A stretch of 5,109 bases of DNA from Tannerella sp. oral taxon 808. Lineage in GTDB: Bacteria > Bacteroidota > Bacteroidia > Bacteroidales > Tannerellaceae. The notes below the pieces were generated by a model. That model was not told the origin of the DNA. It saw only the letters and a program-made list of their open reading frames with translations, and made no database searches. The number at the start of each line of letters is the position of its first letter. Position 1 is the first letter of the stretch. Where the stretch lies: contig MIQB01000125.1 in the NCBI GenBank assembly GCA_002890585.1, forward strand, positions 1 to 5,109, in the 5' to 3' direction. The translations under genes were made by a program, and so were the position numbers. This document shows, one piece after another, positions 1 through 5,109 of this stretch.

Positions 1-72
1 GCGGACTTTCGTAGACATACCGCTGACTTTATTCTTACATCGAACTCACGTTAAAACAGAAAGGAAACAACA
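1..72 (+). other. Leader of the operon, possibly the tail of an upstream gene
   Basis: These 72 bases precede the transporter start. Two plus-strand frames are open from the window edge. One ends at TAA 52-54, which would leave an 18-base gap to the transporter. The other ends at TGA 74-76, overlapping the transporter ATG as ATGA. Either could be the last codons of an upstream gene, but 17 to 24 residues are too few to recognise. I see no clear Bacteroidota promoter (TTTG with a downstream TAnnTTTG) here, so the operon promoter may lie outside the window. Confidence 0.3.
61..65 (+). promoter_or_regulatory. Shine-Dalgarno-like site of the RND transporter gene
   Basis: AAGGA lies 7 bases before ATG 73 in an A-rich leader. 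It supports that ATG as the start. The third gene has the same motif at the same spacing, whereas the second gene has none. Confidence 0.5.
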
Positions 73-2451
73 ATGAAAATCGTAAAAATCAACCGTAAGT
101 TCAAGCAGTTGGCAGACTGGATACTCTGCCACCGTCTTGTGGTCAGCGCGCTGTTCGCAGTCGTCATCGTTTTCTCCTTTGTGGGGGCGAAGCGTATCGT
201 GATGAAAACCTCGTTCGACGACTATTTCGTGAGCGACGACCCGATGCTGCTCAAGACCAATGAATTTAAGGCCATCTTCGGCAACGACTACTATGTGGCG
301 GTGCTGGTGAAGAACAAGGACATCTTCTCCCAACGCAGCCTGACGCTCATACGCGAGCTCAGCGACGAACTGAAAGACAGTCTGTCGTATGCTGACAAGG
401 TGACATCGCTCACCGATATTGAGTTTGCCGTAGGAACGGAGGAAGGCATGACCATCGAACAGATTGTCCCCGACGAAATACCCTCTGATGCCGCTTCGCT
501 GAATGCAATCCGGCAGAAAGCGTACAGCAAACCGTACCTGGCAAAGAAGATGGTGTCAAACGATGGCACGATGACGTGGATCATGGTAAAACTGCGTCCC
601 TTCCCCGAAGACAGCGTGTGGAAGAAGACGAGTGACATTGCGCCCGATATGATTACGGGCAAGGAGACAGGACACATCATCGGCAAGGCGAAATACGCCG
701 AACTGTCGCCCAACGCCACCGGAATGCCCTATCTGAGCTATGAGAAGGTCATTTATCTCCAAGGCGAAATGGGGCGGCTGTTTCTCTTTGCTTTCATCAT
801 CTCCATCGTGGTGATGCTCATCGTAACTCGTTCATTTCGTGGAGTTGTTGCACCACTGCTCACGTCCGTGTTCGGACTGCTCATCAGTTTCGGCATCATC
901 GGCTGGACGGGCATCTACATCGACATGACCACGACAATGATAGCCGTGATACTCACCTTTGCCTGCTCCATTGCCTACAATATTCACCTCTACAATTTCT
1001 TCAAGACGCAGTTTATAGAAACAGGCAAGCGGAGGGAATCCATCAAGGAAGCCATAGGTGAAACTGGCTGGGGCGTGCTGCTGTCGGGGCTTACCACAGT
1101 GGCTGCCATGATGACGTTCCTGTCAATGAAGATCGTACCGATGCGAGCCATCGGCATCAACACCTCGCTCTGTCTGCTTGCCGTGCTGCTCACCTGCCTG
1201 CTGCTTACCCCCATTCTGTTGTCGTTTGGCAAGGACCGCAAGCCTGCCGCCGATATGTCGAAGAGTTTTGAAGGATATATCGGCAAACGATTCGAACAGT
1301 TCGGCAGTTTCGTGATGCGCAATCATCGCTCCATTGTCGTGTCATCGGTTGTGCTGACCATCTTTTGCGGCATCGGACTCTTCTTCATCGAACCGGCGTT
1401 CGACATCGAAAAGACGATGGGGCGGAAGATTCCCTACGTCAAGAAATTCCTCGCCCTTTGCGAAACCGAACTCGGTTCGATATATGCCTACGACCTTATG
1501 ATCACTCTGCCGCACGACAACGACGCCAAGAAGCCGGAGAACTTGCAGAAACTTGACCGATTGGCGGAGATCGCAGGTGGCTACAAGCTGACGAAACGCC
1601 ACAATTCCATTACCGACATCGTGAAGGACATGAACTGCACGCTCAACGGCAACAATCAGCAGTTCTACTGCATTCCCGACAACGCCGACATGGTGGCGCA
1701 GTTGCTGTTGCTCTATGAGAATGCGGGCGGTACGGAGTCGGAGTACTGGATGGATTACGATTACAAGCGGTTCAGGTTGCAGTTGGAGATGAAAGACTAC
1801 AACTCCTACGAGGCGGAAAAGGAAATGAACGACTTGCAGGCGGAGGCGCAGAAGCTCTTTCCCGGTGCACATATTTCAGTGGTAGGTAGTATACCGCAAT
1901 TCACCGTGATGCAGCAGTATGTGGAGCGCGGGCAGATGTGGTCGATGCTGTTGTCGGTATTAGTCATCGGCGTTATCCTCGTGCTTGTCTTCGGCAACTG
2001 GAAAGTGGGGCTCGTGGGGATGATACCGAACATTGCCCCTGCCATCATCGTGGGCGGTATGATGGGCTGGTTGGGCTATCCGCTCGATATGATGACCGCC
2101 TCGCTCATTCCGATGATCTTGGGTATTGCCGTAGACGACACCATTCACTTCATCAACCACAGCCATGTGGCATACGACAGGTGCGGCAATTATGCAGAAG
2201 CCATCAACCGAACCTTCCGCACCGAAGGACTCGCCATCGTCATGTCCACAGTCGTCATCTCGGCTACGTTTACAGGCTTCGTTTTCTCCGATGGCACACA
2301 GATGCGCAATTGGGGCATTCTGGCTGTTGCCGGTATGATGTCGGCCCTGCTGGCAGACCTCTTCCTCACGCCAATTCTTTTCAAGTATCTCCGTGTGTTC
2401 GGCAACGACAAACGTACTTCCTCTGGGACGACAAACGAACTTCCTCAGTAA
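73..2451 (+). CDS. RND/MMPL family inner-membrane transporter (HAE3-like, COG1033 type)
   Basis: This is a predicted proton-driven RND exporter of the inner membrane. Its 792 residues fit the HAE3/MMPL branch, which is shorter than AcrB-type pumps. The two-fold repeat is visible: TM1 near 22-41, a periplasmic domain 42-232, TM2-TM6 between 235 and 385, a cytoplasmic linker, TM7 near 419-439, a second periplasmic domain 440-620, and TM8-TM12 between 622 and 772. TM10 carries GIAVDDTIHF (684-693) with adjacent acidic residues D688 and D689, the family's expected proton-relay position. The equivalent TM4 stretch (297-306) has A301-Y302 instead, so the acidic relay is one-sided. The start is supported by AAGGA 7 bases upstream and a short basic N-terminus before TM1. 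The LolA-like gene follows after 29 bases and the barrel gene after that, suggesting lipid or hydrophobic export across the envelope. The last residues come from a 23-bp tandem duplication. The family is confident; the substrate is unknown. Confidence 0.93.
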   Translation: MKIVKINRKFKQLADWILCHRLVVSALFAVVIVFSFVGAKRIVMKTSFDDYFVSDDPMLLKTNEFKAIFGNDYYVAVLVKNKDIFSQRSLTLIRELSDELKDSLSYADKVTSLTDIEFAVGTEEGMTIEQIVPDEIPSDAASLNAIRQKAYSKPYLAKKMVSNDGTMTWIMVKLRPFPEDSVWKKTSDIAPDMITGKETGHIIGKAKYAELSPNATGMPYLSYEKVIYLQGEMGRLFLFAFIISIVVMLIVTRSFRGVVAPLLTSVFGLLISFGIIGWTGIYIDMTTTMIAVILTFACSIAYNIHLYNFFKTQFIETGKRRESIKEAIGETGWGVLLSGLTTVAAMMTFLSMKIVPMRAIGINTSLCLLAVLLTCLLLTPILLSFGKDRKPAADMSKSFEGYIGKRFEQFGSFVMRNHRSIVVSSVVLTIFCGIGLFFIEPAFDIEKTMGRKIPYVKKFLALCETELGSIYAYDLMITLPHDNDAKKPENLQKLDRLAEIAGGYKLTKRHNSITDIVKDMNCTLNGNNQQFYCIPDNADMVAQLLLLYENAGGTESEYWMDYDYKRFRLQLEMKDYNSYEAEKEMNDLQAEAQKLFPGAHISVVGSIPQFTVMQQYVERGQMWSMLLSVLVIGVILVLVFGNWKVGLVGMIPNIAPAIIVGGMMGWLGYPLDMMTASLIPMILGIAVDDTIHFINHSHVAYDRCGNYAEAINRTFRTEGLAIVMSTVVISATFTGFVFSDGTQMRNWGILAVAGMMSALLADLFLTPILFKYLRVFGNDKRTSSGTTNELPQ
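2405..2446 (+). repeat. 23-bp imperfect tandem repeat at the 3' end of the transporter gene
   Basis: A 19-base unit, ACGACAAACGtACTTCCTC at 2405-2423, recurs at 2428-2446 with one change (T2415 versus A2438). The period is 23 bases, with a 4-base non-matching spacer. Because 23 is not a multiple of three, the two copies are read in different frames (NDKRTSS, then TTNELPQ). The transporter's TAA at 2449-2451 is in frame only because both copies are present. With one unit, the frame stays open into the next gene. Confidence 0.85.
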
Positions 2452-2480
2452 CGATAATCACTATAAAAAAACAAGACGAT

Positions 2481-3260
2481 ATGAAAACAAGACATTTCAC
2501 ATTATCGCTCATCGCCATGCTGGCGGTTTGTGGCACGCAGGCAGCAGAGCTGTCGGGCAGGGACATTATGCAGAAAGTAAGAAACCGTGCAGACGGCGAC
2601 ACACGTTCTGCCACTATCGAAATGACGCTCATTCAGAAGAGCGGTCATAAGCGTGTGAGGAAGCTCGAATCGTGGGCAATGGACGTGGGTAGCGACACGA
2701 AGAAAATCATGTTCTTCACCTATCCCGGCGACGTAAAGGGTACGGGATTCCTCACTTGGGACTACGACAATACCGCCAAGGTGGACGACAAGTGGCTCTA
2801 TCTCCCGGCAATGAAGAAGACAAGGCGCATCAGCGGTAAGTCGTCCAAAACAGACTATTTCATGGGCAGCGACTTTACCTACAACGATATGAGTACCCGC
2901 AGCGTGGACGAAGAGAAGCACCAGTTGCTGCGCGAGGAAACATTGGGCGGATACAAATGCTGGGTGGTGCAGTCGATGCCTAACGACAAGGATGAGATTT
3001 ACGCACGTCGCGTCACCTGGGTTCGGCAGGACTGCCTGATGGCGGTCAAGGCGGAATACTTCGACAAGCTGAACAAGCTGCACCGTAGGCTCACTATCTC
3101 CAACATAGAGAAAGTGCAGGGATTCTGGACGATGCGCCTCATGCAAATGGAGAATGTACAGACGGGACACAAGACCATTATCCGCATGGACAATCAGAAG
3201 TTCAACGTGAAAGTATCGCCTAACCTTTTCACTGTTTCCCAACTGGAGAAAGGACTCTGA
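2481..3260 (+). CDS. Secreted LolA-like protein ('outer membrane lipoprotein-sorting protein' family)
   Basis: This is a predicted periplasmic protein of 259 residues with a LolA/LolB-like half-barrel fold, probably carrying a lipid or hydrophobic ligand between the inner-membrane transporter and the outer membrane. The N-terminus is a Sec signal peptide: basic MKTRH, a hydrophobic core at 6-17, and likely cleavage after TQA (21). C17 follows L-A-V, a poor lipobox, so a soluble form is favoured. Family landmarks are PGDVKGTGF (82-90), WLYLP (105-109), RRIS (115-118) and FMGSDF (127-132) followed by DM (136-137). They match the COG2834/LolA_like group that accompanies RND pumps, not classical LolA. 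The open frame runs upstream inside the transporter gene, but ATG 2481 is chosen because the signal peptide begins there. It has no Shine-Dalgarno motif, only an A-rich leader. The barrel gene begins one base after its stop, suggesting coupled translation. The ligand is unknown. Confidence 0.9.
   Translation: MKTRHFTLSLIAMLAVCGTQAAELSGRDIMQKVRNRADGDTRSATIEMTLIQKSGHKRVRKLESWAMDVGSDTKKIMFFTYPGDVKGTGFLTWDYDNTAKVDDKWLYLPAMKKTRRISGKSSKTDYFMGSDFTYNDMSTRSVDEEKHQLLREETLGGYKCWVVQSMPNDKDEIYARRVTWVRQDCLMAVKAEYFDKLNKLHRRLTISNIEKVQGFWTMRLMQMENVQTGHKTIIRMDNQKFNVKVSPNLFTVSQLEKGL
3250..3254 (+). promoter_or_regulatory. Shine-Dalgarno-like site of the barrel gene, inside the preceding gene
   Basis: AAGGA overlaps the last codons of the LolA-like gene and stands 7 bases before ATG 3262, the same geometry as for the first gene. 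With the TGA-T-ATG junction at 3258-3264, it supports this start and translational coupling. Confidence 0.5.
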
Positions 3261-3261
3261 T

Positions 3262-4569
3262 ATGAAACTATTTATGCTCTTGCTTGTGCCGATACTCTCG
3301 GCGCAGGCAGCGGCCCAAATCGATAATACATTGCCGGCCGATAGCGACACCGTCAGATCGGAATGCACTCCGCAGGAAACGGTCGAAGCATCAGACGATA
3401 ACGCCTTGCAGGTGCAGGTGAAAGGTTTTCTTGATACCTACCATGCCGTCAGGACGGAGGGACGTGCCGACTGGATGGCTTCGCGGACTCGGGCGCGGGG
3501 AGAACTCAAACTCGAAAAAGGGGCGGCTTCGCTCTTCCTATCCCTGAACGCCACCTATAACGGAATATTAAAAGAACGCACAGGACTGGAATTGCGCGAG
3601 GCTTATCTCTCTTATGCAAAGGGCAACTTCGACCTGCGCGTGGGGCGGCAGATTGTCGTATGGGGCGTGGCAGATGCACTGCGCGTTACCGATTGTGTGT
3701 CGCCGTTCGACTATACGGAGTTTCTTGCACAAGACTACGACGACATTCGCATGCCCGTCAATGGGCTGCGTGCAAAGTACACGATAGGTTCGGTCACCCT
3801 TGAAGCCGTGTGCAATCCTGTGGTAGACTTCTTCGTGTTGCCGACAGACGAGCGCAATCCGTGGGCGATACGCCTGCCGTCTGCACCACTGCCTTACACT
3901 ATAGACTTGGAAAGCGGCAAGCCGGAGAAGAAGATCAAGAATATGGAGTTTGGCGGACGGGCAAGCGTCAATCTCAGCGGAATAGATTTCTCCGTGAGTG
4001 CCTTGCGAACGTGGAACAAGCAACCTGCCCTTTGCCCTGCCTTGTCGGACGATGGACAATCGCTCCGCATCAACGGACAATACCGCCGTATGACGATGTT
4101 GGGTGCCGACTGCTCATTGCCCGTCGGTCAGTTTGTCCTCCGTGCCGAAGTCGCCGAGTACATAGGCGAGGCACAAGGAAGTGGTTTGGGGCAGAATGCC
4201 GTGCGGCGCAACACGCTCAACGCCCTTGCTGGGGTGGACTGGTATCCGGGTAACGACTGGAATGTCAGTGTGCAGTATGATCATAAATACATATCGGGCA
4301 ATCTCGCAGCGCTTTCCGCCTATCGCAATGCCGGACTTGCCACAGCAAGACTCTCAAAGGAACTGCTGCACAACACACTGAAACTCTCCACCTTTGCCTA
4401 CATCGACGTGGCAAACGGCGGCATCTTCAACCGCCTTTCCGCTGCCTATTCTCTCAACGACCAAATAGAACTCACCGCCGGCTACGACTATTTCCATGCC
4501 CACAAAGGGACATTCGCCATGTATAGTAAGAACTCCGAGGCGTGGGTAAAGATGAAATACAGTTTCTGA
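3262..4569 (+). CDS. Outer-membrane beta-barrel protein, DUF1302/alginate-export-porin-like
   Basis: This is a predicted outer-membrane barrel of 435 residues. A signal peptide (MKLF, then a hydrophobic core at 5-13) should be cleaved near AAA/Q at 18-19. A low-complexity acidic stretch (20-48) precedes alternating hydrophobic and polar segments typical of beta strands, and the chain ends in KMKYSF with the terminal Phe recognised by the BAM machinery. LRVGRQIVVWG (125-135), followed by VSPFDYTEF (146-154) and an acidic loop leading to RMPVNGLRAKY (163-173), resembles the conserved region of DUF1302-type and alginate-export porins. No plug domain or TonB box is seen, so it is not a TonB-dependent receptor. 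It lies immediately behind the LolA-like gene, so it may be the outer-membrane partner or acceptor of the system. Five cysteines (35, 145, 184, 258, 284) are many for a barrel. The barrel assignment is strong; the family name is moderate and the substrate unknown. Confidence 0.8.
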   Translation: MKLFMLLLVPILSAQAAAQIDNTLPADSDTVRSECTPQETVEASDDNALQVQVKGFLDTYHAVRTEGRADWMASRTRARGELKLEKGAASLFLSLNATYNGILKERTGLELREAYLSYAKGNFDLRVGRQIVVWGVADALRVTDCVSPFDYTEFLAQDYDDIRMPVNGLRAKYTIGSVTLEAVCNPVVDFFVLPTDERNPWAIRLPSAPLPYTIDLESGKPEKKIKNMEFGGRASVNLSGIDFSVSALRTWNKQPALCPALSDDGQSLRINGQYRRMTMLGADCSLPVGQFVLRAEVAEYIGEAQGSGLGQNAVRRNTLNALAGVDWYPGNDWNVSVQYDHKYISGNLAALSAYRNAGLATARLSKELLHNTLKLSTFAYIDVANGGIFNRLSAAYSLNDQIELTAGYDYFHAHKGTFAMYSKNSEAWVKMKYSF

Positions 4570-4967
4570 CTTTATTTTAATACACAAAATAGCTGCATTT
4601 GAAATAAAACACAAAAGTGTATAAAAAGGCGAGGGCGGAATATGGTCACGGGATAGTCATTCTTGTTTTTCTAACTGTATTATACTTTTTTTCTGTTATA
4701 ATTCTATATCTTCTGTAGTTATATAGTAAGTTGATACTGGTGAAAGAGAAAGCATATTAATTGATACTGTCGCTGCCGTATAAGAATATTTGTTTTATCA
4801 TCGGTGCAGGGCGTTGTAGTTCTCGACAGATGTGTTGCATAAACAAGTGTGCTTCCATACTGTCCAATTGATAAGACAAAACTTTGATGATTGGGAGTGG
4901 ATAAAGAGGAGCATAACCTCGCAGCCGTCCGTTCACGAATACTGTCAACTCCCCTGCACCTCTTTCA
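4570..4967. other. Non-coding or unrecognised region with a sharp GC change
   Basis: No convincing gene is seen here. By hand count, 4570-4800 is about 29% GC and 4801-5109 about 49% GC. I find no strong intrinsic terminator after the barrel gene. The best candidate is a 4-bp stem, ACAC/GTGT (4609-4620), which has T-rich sequence after it only when read on the minus strand. A 9-base direct repeat, TTGATACTG, occurs at 4731-4739 and 4761-4769. The GC-rich part holds weak ORFs on both strands, none with a recognisable domain. It may be decayed coding sequence or part of a mobile element entering from the right. Confidence 0.5.
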
Positions 4968-4981
4968 TAAGACCTTCGCAC
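4757..4981 (-). other. Weak minus-strand ORF, possible gene remnant, unrecognised
   Basis: Starting at a GTG inside the hairpin arm, 74 codons are open and end at TAA 4757-4759, close to where the GC content drops. I do not recognise the product; it includes GELTVFVNGRLRGYAPLYPL at 10-29. The same frame continues upstream past an in-frame TGA (4994-4996) for at least another dozen sense codons (NIEWERCGR before the stop). This would fit a degraded or frameshifted gene, but chance openness is equally possible. There is no ribosome binding site worth noting. Confidence 0.15.
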
Positions 4982-5109
4982 AACATCTCCGCGTCAGCGC
5001 CCACATCTTTCCCACTCGATATTCGGAGCATTCAACTCGGCCTAAATGCTCTGAATATCGAGTGGGAAAGATGTGGGCGCTGACGCGGAGATGTTGTGCG
5101 AAGGTCTTA
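4968..5109. repeat. 65-bp near-perfect inverted repeat with a 12-base loop at the window edge
   Basis: Arms 4968-5032 and 5045-5109 are reverse complements along 65 positions, with a single exception: G5025 faces T5052. The loop is CAACTCGGCCTA (5033-5044). In plus-strand RNA the exception would be a tolerated G-U pair, giving an uninterrupted stem. The right arm ends on the last base of the window, so the outer limit of the repeat is unknown. There is no T-run and the stem is far too long for an intrinsic terminator. It could be a fold-back element, a strand-switch duplication, or a library or assembly artefact at a contig end. Confidence 0.9.

Noticed and set aside
1342..1872. Minus-strand ORF of 176 codons opposite the transporter
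   Set aside because: It is antisense to confident coding sequence, and its His/Val/Leu-rich product is typical of reverse-complement artefacts.
1938..2480. Plus-strand open frame extending the LolA-like gene about 180 codons upstream inside the transporter gene
   Set aside because: It is an out-of-frame shadow of the transporter. The signal peptide and family homology begin at ATG 2481. The openness is still noted because it underlies the fusion finding.
2502..3368. Long minus-strand ORF of 288 codons opposite the LolA-like gene
   Set aside because: It is fully antisense to a well-supported gene, its composition looks like a reverse-frame translation, and it has no recognisable domain.
4609..4620. 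Small hairpin ACAC-AAAA-GTGT as a terminator for the operon
   Set aside because: The stem is only 4 bp and no T-run follows on the plus strand. A minus-strand role has no gene to serve.
4731..4769. 9-base direct repeat TTGATACTG, 30 bases apart, as a target-site duplication or operator
   Set aside because: In AT-rich sequence a 9-mer repeat is easily due to chance, and no insertion element lies between the copies.
4832..5083. Plus-strand ORF of 83 codons running through both hairpin arms
   Set aside because: Its C-terminal part is just the palindrome read through both arms. There is no ribosome binding site and no recognisable motif.
4968..5109. CRISPR array, integron attC site or tRNA/rRNA fragment
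   Set aside because: There is no direct repeat-spacer pattern, no recognisable attC core sites and no cloverleaf. The only structure is a single long inverted repeat.

Overview
The window carries one three-gene plus-strand operon, followed by about 540 bp with no convincing gene. A 65-bp inverted repeat sits flush against the right edge. The genes suggest a Bacteroidota host, most likely Bacteroidales and perhaps Prevotella-like. The reasons are the protein families, about 50% GC in the coding part, A-rich leaders with weak or moderate Shine-Dalgarno sites, and an AT-rich spacer. This assignment is inferred from style and family knowledge, not from a marker gene.

Layout: 1-72 is a short leader, possibly with the last codons of an upstream gene. 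73-2451 encodes a 792-residue inner-membrane RND/MMPL-type (HAE3-like) transporter. 2481-3260 encodes a 259-residue secreted LolA-fold protein of the 'outer membrane lipoprotein-sorting protein' type. 3262-4569 encodes a 435-residue outer-membrane beta-barrel resembling DUF1302/alginate-export-type porins. 4570-4800 is AT-rich (about 29% GC by hand count). 4801-5109 rises to about 49% GC, contains only weak ORFs and ends in the long hairpin (arms 4968-5032 and 5045-5109).

How the genes fit together: one inner-membrane pump, one soluble periplasmic lipid-binding-type carrier and one outer-membrane barrel make a complete path across a Gram-negative envelope. COG1033-type RND proteins recur next to LolA-like and DUF1302-like proteins in other phyla, where export of lipid or hydrophobic molecules has been proposed. 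The substrate here cannot be read from sequence.

The two most notable observations are structural. First, a 23-bp imperfect tandem duplication at the end of the transporter gene supplies its stop codon by frameshift. Removing one unit would fuse the transporter in frame to the LolA-like protein. Second, the near-perfect terminal palindrome may be a real element or an assembly or library fold-back.
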